Origin: JAUWVG01 sp964633715
GTDB taxonomy: Bacteria > Acidobacteriota > Aminicenantia > Aminicenantales > Aminicenantaceae
Reading direction: 5' to 3'
DNA: 18,156 bases
NCBI GenBank assembly: GCA_964633715.1
Contig: CAZWHQ010000063.1
Location: 1 to 18,156, forward strand
The notes under the pieces are model-generated. The model searched no databases. It was not told where the DNA came from and saw only the letters and a list, made by a program, of their open reading frames with translations. Positions within the stretch are counted from its first letter, which is position 1; every line of letters starts with the position of its first letter. Of this stretch, positions 7,573-14,858 are shown piece by piece. A program made the position numbers and the translations under genes.

Positions 7573-8226
7573 TTATAACGTGTATGTCTCTCCTGGTTTG
7601 AGGATGATGACTTCGGCCGCATCTCCAACTTTTCGCCTGAATTCTTCTGGATCGACTTCAACGACAGGGAATGTTCCATAATGAATGGGGATAACTTTTT
7701 TAGTCTGAGTGAATTCGACCGCCTTTGCCGCAGACCCCGGGCCCATGGTGTACCTGTCTCCGATTGGAAGCAGGCTCAGATCGGGATGAAAAAACTCTCC
7801 GATGAGTTTCATATCATAGGTCAATCCTGTGTCTCCGGCGTGGTAGATGTTTTTCCCATCAAGCTCAATCACAACTCCAGCCGGGTCTCCCTTTTCGCAC
7901 GTATGAAGAGCCTGAACCATGTGAACGATGACACCATTATTTTCGACTGTGCCGCCGATATTCATCCCCTCGGCTGTAATGCCCTCAGCTTCAGCTATCC
8001 CGGCTATCTCATGAATACTGAAGAGGACGGCGCCCGTTTGCTTAGCGATTGCAAAGGCATCTCCGAGATGATCTCCATGGTCGTGCGTAACCACGACGGC
8101 ATCCGCCTCAGTAACACTGTCGGCAGATATTGAAGCCGCCGGGTTTCCGGTGAGGAAGGGATCGATGATAATTGTTTTTGATCCTTTAATTTTGACCGCG
8201 GAATGTCCGAGCCAAGTGATGTCCAT
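7573..8226 (-). CDS. UPF0173-type metal-dependent hydrolase (metallo-beta-lactamase fold)
   Basis: The 217-aa protein matches the UPF0173 family in length and motifs: MDITWLGHSAVKI at the N-terminus, IIDPFLTGNP (20-29), the metal-binding THDHGDHLGD (HxHxDH with H48, H50, D52, H53), HAGDTGLTYDM, and a final IPIHYGTFP histidine. It should be a cytoplasmic dinuclear-metal hydrolase; the physiological substrate of this family is unknown. Start choice is firm: AGGAGG lies 7 nt upstream of the ATG. It is 19 nt downstream of the HIT gene and co-oriented with it, so it is probably co-transcribed. Confidence 0.93.
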   Translation of the reverse strand: MDITWLGHSAVKIKGSKTIIIDPFLTGNPAASISADSVTEADAVVVTHDHGDHLGDAFAIAKQTGAVLFSIHEIAGIAEAEGITAEGMNIGGTVENNGVIVHMVQALHTCEKGDPAGVVIELDGKNIYHAGDTGLTYDMKLIGEFFHPDLSLLPIGDRYTMGPGSAAKAVEFTQTKKVIPIHYGTFPVVEVDPEEFRRKVGDAAEVIILKPGETYTL

Positions 8227-8245
8227 GGGTTTACCTCCTTATATA

Positions 8246-8590
8246 TTATCCGGGGGGCCAGGTCATCTTTCGCCCTCCAAGAAGATGGAAATGTATATGG
8301 AAGACTTCTTGTCCTGAGTCTTTCTCTGTGTTAAGGACTAATCTGTAGCCACGACCTTTAATGCCCTTTTCGTTGGCGATATCTCTGGCTTTAATGAATA
8401 GATGGCCGATCACGTGCTGTTTTTCCTCTGGAAGTTCATTAAGAGAGGCGAAGTGGTCTTTTGGAATAAGAAGCATATGGATTGGAGCTTGAGGATTGAT
8501 GTCCTCAAAGGCGAGAATTGAATCGTCTTCGTAGACAATCCGGGCGGGTATTTCTTTGTTTATGATTTTGCAAAATAGGCAGTTGTCCAT
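8246..8590 (-). CDS. hinT: HinT-like HIT family nucleotide phosphoramidase
   Basis: The 114-aa single-domain protein has the histidine-triad signature QEVFHIHFHLLGGR, with H98, H100 and H102, and an N-terminal zinc-type CLFCKI (C4, C7). HinT proteins hydrolyse adenosine phosphoramidates and related AMP-lysine or acyl-AMP adducts through a histidine nucleophile. The INPQAPIHMLLIPK segment is typical of the branch. It lies 11 nt after murA and 19 nt before the hydrolase gene on the same strand. The subfamily (HinT rather than Fhit or GalT) is assigned from size and the motif. Confidence 0.93.
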   Translation of the reverse strand: MDNCLFCKIINKEIPARIVYEDDSILAFEDINPQAPIHMLLIPKDHFASLNELPEEKQHVIGHLFIKARDIANEKGIKGRGYRLVLNTEKDSGQEVFHIHFHLLGGRKMTWPPG

Positions 8591-8601
8591 ATCTGAGAAT
8601 C

Positions 8602-9873
8602 CTAGTAGGTGATTCTTTCCATGTGTGCGCCCAGGGATTTAAGCTTTTCCTCGATTTTCTCATAACCTCTGTCGAGATGTTCGGAGTCGAAGATCAGGGT
8701 TTCTCCATTGGCAATGAGGCCGGCCAACACAAGAGAGGCAGAGGCTCTGAGATCCATGGCGATGACTTCGGCTCCTGATAACGGCGTGCGTCCTTTTACG
8801 ATGGCCTTGTCTCCCTGGACTTCGATGTTGGCGCCTAAACGAAGCAGTTCATTGACATGGGAGAATCGCCTGTCAAAGATAGTTTCAGTGATGATGGATG
8901 TGCCTTCGGCCTGCGTCATGAGAACTGAAAATTGAGCCTGCATGTCTGTGGGAAATCCAGGATAGGAAGACGTTGTGATATCTTGAGGTTTGAGGTTGGG
9001 CGTTCCCTTAACCCGGAGGGTAAAGCTGTTGATGGATTCTATGGAAACTCCGGAGAATCTTAACTTTTCGATCAATGTTTCGAGATGATCGGAACGTGTA
9101 TGGGTAAGAACGATATCGCCCTGTGTTAGAGCGCAGGCAATGAGATAAGTTCCGGCCTCGATTCTGTCAGGGATGATTTCGTGTAGGGCTCCCCCAAGCT
9201 CATCGACACCTTTAATTCGGATAACTTCCTCTCCAATCCCGTCAATTTTTGCGCCCATTTTTACGAGTAGCTCACAGAGATTGGCCACCTCGGGCTCTAG
9301 GGCACAGTTTTTCAAGATAGTTTCTCCTTTTGCCAGGGAAGCGGCCATGACAAGATTTTCGACGCCGCCGACAGTCTTTTTTTCGAAAATAACCTCTGCA
9401 CCTTGGAGTGATTTGGCTTCCGCACGGATATAGCCGTGTTCCAGAGTGATGTCTGCACCCAATTTTTCAAGCCCATGAATATGAAGGTCAGTGGGGCGAG
9501 GCCCGATAGCGCATCCTCCTGGTAATGAGACGATGGCCTTCCCATGGCGGGCCAGGAGAGGCCCAAGAACAAGGATGGATGCTCTCATGGCACGGACAAG
9601 CTCATAAGAGGCTTCATCCGACTGGATTTTGTGGACCTGGATTGACAGAGCATTCTCGTTGATTTGGTAATCTGCGCCAAGCTCTTTGACCAGAGTGAGG
9701 ATAGTGAACACGTCTTTAACGAGAGGGATGTTTTCCAGTGCGATTTTTTCTTTAGTCAGAAGCGATGCAGCGATGGCCGGAAGAACAGCATTTTTGGCTC
9801 CACTTATCCGGATTTCGCCTCTAAGCCGCAGATGGTGGTTCCCAAGTATGCGAATCTTTTCCATCGCCATCAT
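8602..9873 (-). CDS. murA: UDP-N-acetylglucosamine 1-carboxyvinyltransferase MurA
   Basis: This enzyme transfers enolpyruvate from PEP to UDP-GlcNAc, the first committed step of peptidoglycan synthesis; MurB, encoded nearby, performs the next one. The protein is 423 aa, the family norm, and made of two inside-out alpha/beta domains. Visible motifs: SGAKNAVLPAIAASLL (24-39) with catalytic K27; the RAMRASILVLGPLLAR block; and GGCAIGPRPTDLH (119-131) with active-site C121. Because cysteine rather than aspartate is present, the enzyme should be fosfomycin-sensitive. PGFPTDMQAQF carries the conserved aspartate, and the C-terminal LDRGYE is present. The start could be M1 or M4; GAGGGG lies about 12 nt upstream of M1. 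It heads the murA-to-DUF2520 run and lies 49 nt after the aminotransferase stop. Confidence 0.97.
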   Translation of the reverse strand: MMAMEKIRILGNHHLRLRGEIRISGAKNAVLPAIAASLLTKEKIALENIPLVKDVFTILTLVKELGADYQINENALSIQVHKIQSDEASYELVRAMRASILVLGPLLARHGKAIVSLPGGCAIGPRPTDLHIHGLEKLGADITLEHGYIRAEAKSLQGAEVIFEKKTVGGVENLVMAASLAKGETILKNCALEPEVANLCELLVKMGAKIDGIGEEVIRIKGVDELGGALHEIIPDRIEAGTYLIACALTQGDIVLTHTRSDHLETLIEKLRFSGVSIESINSFTLRVKGTPNLKPQDITTSSYPGFPTDMQAQFSVLMTQAEGTSIITETIFDRRFSHVNELLRLGANIEVQGDKAIVKGRTPLSGAEVIAMDLRASASLVLAGLIANGETLIFDSEHLDRGYEKIEEKLKSLGAHMERITY

Positions 9874-9922
9874 TCTAGACTATAACCCCTCAAAATTCAA
9901 TTCCCTACGATAAAAGAAAAGA

Positions 9923-11128
9923 TTATAGATACTTATTTATCACATTCCGCAATCTTTGAAGACCTTTAACAATCTGCTCTTTGGAGGGGAAAGAAAAATT
10001 CAACCGCATCGTGTTAAACTGTTCATATCCCTTTGGAAAAAAGAGTTCTCCCGGCACAAATGCGACCTTTTCCTTTATGGCAGCATGGAAGAGCTCCATG
10101 GTATTGATGTGCTTCGGGACAGTCATCCACAGAAAAAGGCCGCCTTCTGAGACCGTCCAATGGACCTCCTTCAAGTCGGAAAAAAGTTCATTGAGAGTCT
10201 CTAGAAAAAAATCAAGCTTTTCTGCGTAAAAAACTCTGGTTTTTTTAAAATGTTTGTCGAGGTCGTATTCGCAAAGGAAAGCTGTACAGAGATCCTGGTT
10301 GAGTTTGGGTGTGTTGAGGATGTTTGCGCCCTTGATGAAGGTAAATTTTTTAACGACTTCCGGGGGCCCGATATTAAATCCCACCCTTAATCCAGGATTG
10401 AATATTTTGGAAAAGGTGTAAATCCCGATAACATTTCCCCGATTGTCATCAAGAGAGAAAAGAGAAGGGATGTCTTGGCCTCTATAACGGAGTTCCCTGT
10501 AGGGGCTGTCTTCAACGATCGGGATCTTATACTCTTCACTTAAATTAAGAAGCGCATTTCTCTTGTCCAGGCTCATGGTGATGCCCGAAGGATTTTGAAA
10601 ATCAGGAACAACATAGATAAATTTTGGGATTCTTCCTTTCTGGATGAGATCCTTAATCCCTGCCTCCATCCCCTGTGTGTCCGTGCCGTCTTCCTGTATG
10701 TCCTTGGCAAAATATCGAGGAGCCTCCATCTCGAAGGCGGCCAAGGCACCTCCAAAAGTGGGGAGGTCACAGACTATTGTGTCTCCGCGTTCTATAAATA
10801 ATCTCCCGACAAGATCCAATCCATGCTGGCCTGATGTTGTGATCATGATGTTTTCCGGAGTTATGTGAACCTGATCTCTTTTAAGATAGTCGATTATTGC
10901 CTGTATGAGATCTTTTTCTCCGCGAACAGGTGAATACTGCAATACCTGAGCAGAATTATTGTCCAGAATTCTCTTCTGAGATGTCCGGACAAGATCGACA
11001 GGAAAGAGTTCGTCACTTGGCATACCGGCCGCAAAGGAGATGAGCTCAGGATCATCCAGGTACACCAACATTTTTCCGATGTTGTAGCCTTCAAAGGACT
11101 TCATGATTTCTGTAAAGACGTATTCCAT
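9923..11128 (-). CDS. PLP-dependent aminotransferase, LysN/MocR-type class I fold
   Basis: The 401-aa protein is a fold-type I aminotransferase of the branch containing 2-aminoadipate aminotransferase LysN and the catalytic half of MocR regulators; no HTH domain is attached. Motifs: SFAAGMPSDELFP (31-43), LQYSPVRG, TTSGQHGLDL (97-106), PDFQNPSG with N179, VEDSPY with D207 and Y210, TFSK with the PLP lysine K241, NPGLRVG with R248, and MRLNFSFP with the carboxylate-binding R375. It should move an amino group between an amino acid and a 2-oxo acid; the branch is promiscuous, so the substrate cannot be fixed. Its ATG is 4 nt past the cupin stop, and the AAGG ribosome binding site lies in the end of the cupin gene. 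It is the last gene of the four-gene cassette. Confidence 0.9.
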   Translation of the reverse strand: MEYVFTEIMKSFEGYNIGKMLVYLDDPELISFAAGMPSDELFPVDLVRTSQKRILDNNSAQVLQYSPVRGEKDLIQAIIDYLKRDQVHITPENIMITTSGQHGLDLVGRLFIERGDTIVCDLPTFGGALAAFEMEAPRYFAKDIQEDGTDTQGMEAGIKDLIQKGRIPKFIYVVPDFQNPSGITMSLDKRNALLNLSEEYKIPIVEDSPYRELRYRGQDIPSLFSLDDNRGNVIGIYTFSKIFNPGLRVGFNIGPPEVVKKFTFIKGANILNTPKLNQDLCTAFLCEYDLDKHFKKTRVFYAEKLDFFLETLNELFSDLKEVHWTVSEGGLFLWMTVPKHINTMELFHAAIKEKVAFVPGELFFPKGYEQFNTMRLNFSFPSKEQIVKGLQRLRNVINKYL

Positions 11129-11132
11129 GATT

Positions 11133-11495
11133 TCAGCCTTCTTTTATTTTGTAGCGGTCGTCCGTATCAAACATATCGATTACATATACCCGTGTCAGAA
11201 ATTTTGCCGAATGTTCGACACCCTCCGGAATAAAGTACCAGTCTCCTTTTTGGTACAGCTTTGTTACGCCATCGACAGTGAATTCCATTTTTCCATCGAG
11301 CACGAGTCCCCATTGAGCACAGTGTGAGTGTGGCGGAATTTCTCCTATTGGCTGGAGGTCAAAAAAAACGACCTGTTTTCCTTCGCTTTGGAGGAGCCAA
11401 CCCCTGATGCCTTCAATAGGAATTTCGATTTCAGGGAGTCCTCTGATCATTTCGGGATAGGGAGTTCCATCCCATTTGTTCAGATAATCTTTCAT
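11133..11495 (-). CDS. Small single-domain cupin protein
   Basis: The 120-aa protein is one Cupin_2-type beta barrel. Motif 1 reads PPHSHCAQWGLVLDG, with histidines H56 and H58; the usual metal-ligand glutamate is replaced (A60, followed by Q61). Motif 2 reads GDWYFIPEGVEHS, with histidine H95. Three histidines could still hold a metal. Cupins of this size serve as isomerases, small oxygenases or sugar and keto-acid binding proteins, so no reaction is assigned. A GGAAGGA ribosome binding site precedes the ATG. It lies 26 nt after the SDR gene and 4 nt before the aminotransferase gene, firmly inside the operon. It has no signal peptide. Confidence 0.85.
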   Translation of the reverse strand: MKDYLNKWDGTPYPEMIRGLPEIEIPIEGIRGWLLQSEGKQVVFFDLQPIGEIPPHSHCAQWGLVLDGKMEFTVDGVTKLYQKGDWYFIPEGVEHSAKFLTRVYVIDMFDTDDRYKIKEG

Positions 11496-11521
11496 GCTGT
11501 CCTTCCTTTCTAGTTCTAGTT

Positions 11522-12313
11522 TTAATATAAAGCTTTTATGAGTCCGCCGTCTATCTGCAAAGCCGTGCCTGTGATGTATCCGGCTTGTTGGGAGGCCAGG
11601 AATGCTACACTGGCGCCAAATTCTTCAGTAGAGGCAAGTCTTCCTGAAGGAATCATTTTTTCGATCTTGCTGAAGTAATCCTGGACCGATCCTTTTTGGT
11701 CCTTAACAAAAGCATCGGCCAGCTCCTCGATTCTTTCTGTTTTTGTATATCCAGGACAAACACAGTTCACGGTCACTCCAAAGGGGGCCATCTGGTTCGA
11801 GAGTGATTTTGAAAATCCTAGAACTCCTGCACGTGACGTATTGGAAAGGACCAAGTTGTCAATGGGCTGCTTTCCCGATATCGATGCGATGTTTATGATG
11901 CGTCCCCATAAATGGGCCTTCATCGAAGGAAGCACACTGTAGTTGAGGTTGATTGTGGTCATAAGATTGAGCTTAAGAGCCTTGAGATAGTCATCTGGAG
12001 AAAAATCGTCGATTTGGCCGACAGGAGGTCCTCCGGCGTTGGAAACAAGAATATCTATCCTTCCAAACTCAGAGATAATCTCTTGAATCATATTAAACAC
12101 TTGATCTTTTTCTGTGACATCAATAATCCGTGCCCTCACCTCATTGCCAGTTTTGGTCTGTATCTCTTCGCGCGTTTTGAACAACCGTTCTTTGCTGCGG
12201 GCACAGATGTTAACAATGGCTCCTTCTCTGGAGAGTTCGAGGGCTGCAGCTTTCCCCAGACCAAGGCTTGATGCAGCCACAAAAGCGACCTTATCCTTAA
12301 TCCCAAAATCCAT
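11522..12313 (-). CDS. SDR-family protein with altered catalytic tetrad
   Basis: The 263-aa protein has a classical short-chain dehydrogenase fold: a glycine-rich loop AASSLGLG (13-20, in place of TGxxxGxG), DVT (65-67), SNAGG (91-95), N115 and IASISG with S144. The Tyr and Lys of YxxxK are replaced: the aligned stretch is SNTSR (157-161). The C-terminus with VCPGYTKTERI, SGRLASTEEFG and ITGTALQIDGG is otherwise orthodox. It resembles the BKR-like SDR subgroup known to lack a perfect NAD motif and tetrad. Either chemistry differs or it acts as a binding or structural partner. CAGGAG lies 7 nt before the ATG; the gaps to its neighbours are 32 and 26 nt. Confidence 0.9.
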   Translation of the reverse strand: MDFGIKDKVAFVAASSLGLGKAAALELSREGAIVNICARSKERLFKTREEIQTKTGNEVRARIIDVTEKDQVFNMIQEIISEFGRIDILVSNAGGPPVGQIDDFSPDDYLKALKLNLMTTINLNYSVLPSMKAHLWGRIINIASISGKQPIDNLVLSNTSRAGVLGFSKSLSNQMAPFGVTVNCVCPGYTKTERIEELADAFVKDQKGSVQDYFSKIEKMIPSGRLASTEEFGASVAFLASQQAGYITGTALQIDGGLIKALY

Positions 12314-12345
12314 AATTTTTCTCCTGTAATTTATCGATGAAGAGA

Positions 12346-13581
12346 CTAGTTTTTAAAAGAAGCGCGGGCAAATTCTGTTTTGTGCCCCCTCCCCATAATG
12401 TCCTTGGCATCTTTATCACACCGGAGGCACTTGTGGTAAATTACGTCACCGATGAGAGATCCTTTCTCCCGCCGCTCCTCATCCGAGAGAAAGTAGGCAT
12501 TCATGGTGTCGTAGGGGCGAGCTTCTCCATCACTTTCGTATTTTATCGTCAAATCGCAGCCTGCATCGAGAACCTTGTATGCGTTTTCTGTCCAGTTAAA
12601 ATCGGCCATCCCAAGGTCGGGATTGATTCGCAGATGGGCGGCCAGATATATTTTTGGCAGTCCCGATTCCTCGAGGTCCCGAGTGCATTGGATGAAGTTT
12701 TCGGCTGTTGAGGCGTTCCCGATATTGATCTCATAAATAGGCGTAGTGCCGTCATCCCTGAGGTATTCTTTAAAGATGTTCATGAGCATCCGGAGCTGAA
12801 TGGCATTCTGAGTGGACAGCAGCATGGAGATTTTAAAGGATAGATTGGGGATTTCACGGGCAAAGTAGCAGGCCGCAACGATGGTGGACCAGCTGGGATT
12901 GAGATAAAAATTTCCTCCAGTCTCCTGAGCCGCTCGTGTGATGCCATCGAGATATACAAGATGGTTATTGTTGCCGACTTCGACACCGCCAAGGTTTCCA
13001 AATGCTGTTCCCATATTCTTTAGGATGATTTGGCTTATTCCGTCTCCCAGATCCTTTCTCTCGAATTTTTCCCCTGTGACCTTTTCGATGCGGGCAAATC
13101 TCTCTTCCGGTAGTGGTGTGCCAAGCAGATTTGTGGAGCAGAATTTACTGGCTCCCAGAAGGTTTTCCGCCATCGTTAATGTGGCGAGGAGATCACCGCT
13201 GTAGACATAGTCTTCTGTTAATCCCACGACAGAAATCATTTCCGTGGGAAAAAACATAGTTCCGTTGTCTTTTGTCAATCGGATACATTCTGCAGTGGGG
13301 ATAGCTCCTTGAAAACCAGAGACTTGAGTTGTGCATACCCCTTTTTTAGTCACGACGATATTATTTTTTGTCAAATAATCTTCGATCTTGGGAAAGTGTT
13401 TTATATGCAACTCGGCGGTGTCCAGCATCTCTCCATATCCTAAATTCTGGGCTTTCTTTTTTCTTTGTTCCAGGCTCCGCATGGCCTCGATTTTTTCCTG
13501 GATGGCTTTGGCCCCTCCGTATGAATCGAGAAGGGCATCCATGGCTTTCAGGTCCTTATCTGATAAAAGTTTATAATGCAT
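12346..13581 (-). CDS. Unrecognised 411-aa cytoplasmic protein, first gene of cassette
   Basis: I do not recognise this family. The protein is 411 aa, soluble, without signal peptide or membrane segment. An N-terminal helical region (1-65) precedes an alpha/beta region that could be a barrel (about 70-375). Striking stretches, likely conserved by their composition, are AFGNLGGVEVGNNNHLVYLDG (193-213), NFYLNPSWST (224-233), INIGNASTAENF (285-296), AAHLRINPDLGMADFNW (314-330) and IKYESDGEARPYDTMNAY (346-363). The C-terminus has HKCLRCDKDAK with CxxC at C385/C388, possibly a metal site. Polar motifs of this type suggest an enzyme; no reaction is proposed. The start is firm: CGGAGG lies 5 nt upstream, and a promoter and inverted repeat lie further up. 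The SDR, cupin and aminotransferase genes follow. Confidence 0.85.
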   Translation of the reverse strand: MHYKLLSDKDLKAMDALLDSYGGAKAIQEKIEAMRSLEQRKKKAQNLGYGEMLDTAELHIKHFPKIEDYLTKNNIVVTKKGVCTTQVSGFQGAIPTAECIRLTKDNGTMFFPTEMISVVGLTEDYVYSGDLLATLTMAENLLGASKFCSTNLLGTPLPEERFARIEKVTGEKFERKDLGDGISQIILKNMGTAFGNLGGVEVGNNNHLVYLDGITRAAQETGGNFYLNPSWSTIVAACYFAREIPNLSFKISMLLSTQNAIQLRMLMNIFKEYLRDDGTTPIYEINIGNASTAENFIQCTRDLEESGLPKIYLAAHLRINPDLGMADFNWTENAYKVLDAGCDLTIKYESDGEARPYDTMNAYFLSDEERREKGSLIGDVIYHKCLRCDKDAKDIMGRGHKTEFARASFKN

Positions 13582-13628
13582 AGTTTCCTCCGAATTTAAA
13601 AATTAAGTGGCATGTATTCCCATTTTGG

Positions 13629-13653
13629 GATTTTATTTTACTTGAATAAAATC
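13629..13653. promoter_or_regulatory. 9-bp inverted repeat, candidate operator
   Basis: GATTTTATT (13629-13637) and AATAAAATC (13645-13653) are perfect inverted arms around a 7-nt centre. They cover the -10 and most of the spacer of the cassette promoter at 13635-13663, where a bound repressor would block RNA polymerase. AT-rich arms could also arise by chance. Confidence 0.4.
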
Positions 13654-13663
13654 TCACTGACAA
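13635..13663 (-). promoter_or_regulatory. Sigma70-type promoter of the four-gene cassette
   Basis: On the minus strand: TTGTCA (13658-13663), a 17-bp spacer, and TAAAAT (13635-13640). It lies 54 nt upstream of the ATG of the 411-aa gene, with CGGAGG in between. It is read divergently from hom. Confidence 0.65.
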
Positions 13664-13676
13664 GAAAAAACCGCTC

Positions 13677-13705
13677 TTGCTAATTTTTGTGTGTCTCGTT
13701 AGACT
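13677..13705 (+). promoter_or_regulatory. Possible promoter of hom
   Basis: TTGCTA (13677-13682), a 17-bp spacer and TAGACT (13700-13705) match consensus at 4 of 6 bases each. GGGAGG lies 6 nt before the hom ATG. The prediction is weak. Confidence 0.35.
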
Positions 13706-13746
13706 AAATAATAGAAGATTCAAAAAATCAAGCTGGGAGGTCCGTT

Positions 13747-14769
13747 ATGAAATTATTATTCGTAGGATTTGGAACGGTTGGTCAGGGATTGGCCGAATTG
13801 ATCCTGGAGAAGGAAGAGCAACTCAAAAGAGATTTTGGATTGAATTATTCGGTCGTGGGTATTTCTGATGAACTCAAGGGAAGTCTTCTCAACACGAATG
13901 GCCTCGACTTGAATTTGGCTTTGGAGAATGCGAAGGCCGGGAAAAACATATCTGAAGGTTCCGGGGATAAATTTGATGGGAAAACACTTGAAATGATTCG
14001 CCAGTCTGGGGCAGATGTAATGCTTGAGGCGACCTATACAGATATAAAAACCGGAGAACCCGCCGCTTCTCATGTTCGGGAAGCGTTGGAGCAGGGGCAG
14101 CATGTTGTGACCACAAATAAAGGGCCCCTTGCACTTTTCTATAAAGAGCTTGTTGATCTCGCCAAACAGAAAAAGAAGCAGTTCCTTTTTGAAGGGACAG
14201 TCATGAGTGGTACTCCTGTTCTCAATTTTATTCGGGAGACGTTAGCTGGAAGTGAGGTGCGGGAGATCAACGGGATTCTCAACGGAACGACTAACTATAT
14301 TTTAACGCGTATGGAGGAAGGTTTATCCTATGAAGATGCGCTGAATAAGGCCCAGGAGCTGGGCTATGCTGAAGCTGTGCCGGATGCAGATGTTCTCGGA
14401 TGGGATGCGCTGGCAAAAGTTACCATACTGGCCAAAGTTTTTTTTGGCGCAGAAGGGCAGCCTTTCGATTTCCCCTGTGAGGGGATTACCGGTATTTCCG
14501 CCAGTGCTATCGTAGATGCGCAAAACCGTGGAAAAAGGTTTAAACTCATCGGAAAAGTGTGGAGAGAAGGTGATTATGTAAAAGCTTCGGTTGGACCTGA
14601 AGAAGTGGATATGACACATCCTCTAGCGGGAGTGATGGGGGCCACCAATGCCCTAACTGTCTCGACAGATACACTTGGAGATGTAACCGTTGTTGGTCCA
14701 GGAGCAGGGAAAAGAGAAACAGGATTTTCCATGCTGATAGATTTAATCACCATAGGCAGGAATACATAA
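13747..14769 (+). CDS. hom: Homoserine dehydrogenase, short form without ACT domain
   Basis: This enzyme reduces aspartate semialdehyde to homoserine with NAD(P)H, feeding threonine and methionine synthesis. The 340-aa protein has the Rossmann signature VGFGTVGQG (6-14), TTNKGPLA with K125, FEGTVMSGTPVLNF, GILNGTTNYILTRM and GYAEAVPDADVLGWDALAK (206-224). By alignment with the yeast enzyme, E209, D215, D220 and K224 match its catalytic and substrate residues; V211 replaces the Asp of the usual EADP pattern. There is no C-terminal ACT domain, so allosteric inhibition by threonine through that domain is not expected. It is monocistronic, divergent from the four-gene cassette, and ends at a strong terminator shared with the citrate synthase gene. 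Confidence 0.93.
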   Translation: MKLLFVGFGTVGQGLAELILEKEEQLKRDFGLNYSVVGISDELKGSLLNTNGLDLNLALENAKAGKNISEGSGDKFDGKTLEMIRQSGADVMLEATYTDIKTGEPAASHVREALEQGQHVVTTNKGPLALFYKELVDLAKQKKKQFLFEGTVMSGTPVLNFIRETLAGSEVREINGILNGTTNYILTRMEEGLSYEDALNKAQELGYAEAVPDADVLGWDALAKVTILAKVFFGAEGQPFDFPCEGITGISASAIVDAQNRGKRFKLIGKVWREGDYVKASVGPEEVDMTHPLAGVMGATNALTVSTDTLGDVTVVGPGAGKRETGFSMLIDLITIGRNT

Positions 14770-14785
14770 TTAGGCTAAAAAAAGG

Positions 14786-14822
14786 AAAAGAGGGGTGATG
14801 TATTTCACCCCTCTTTTTTTTT
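14786..14822. terminator. Bidirectional rho-independent terminator
   Basis: A 13-bp perfect stem, AAAAGAGGGGTGA (14786-14798) with its complement at 14805-14817, over a 6-nt loop. A T-run follows on the plus strand (14814-14822), and A-rich sequence on the left serves the minus strand. It lies between the convergent ends of hom and gltA and can serve both. Confidence 0.92.
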
Positions 14823-14858
14823 CGAGAAACTCGCCCTATTTTCTATACAGGGATAGTC

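Noticed and set aside
9864..9893. TTGAAT-17-TAGAAT promoter overlapping the murA start
   Set aside because: The -10 box would overlap the start codon and initiate inside the gene, so it cannot serve the chosen start.
9923..11495. Assignment of the cassette as a bacilysin-type operon
   Set aside because: A cupin, SDR and aminotransferase are present, but there is no BacA-like decarboxylase, no ATP-grasp ligase and no transporter, and the cupin is single-domain.
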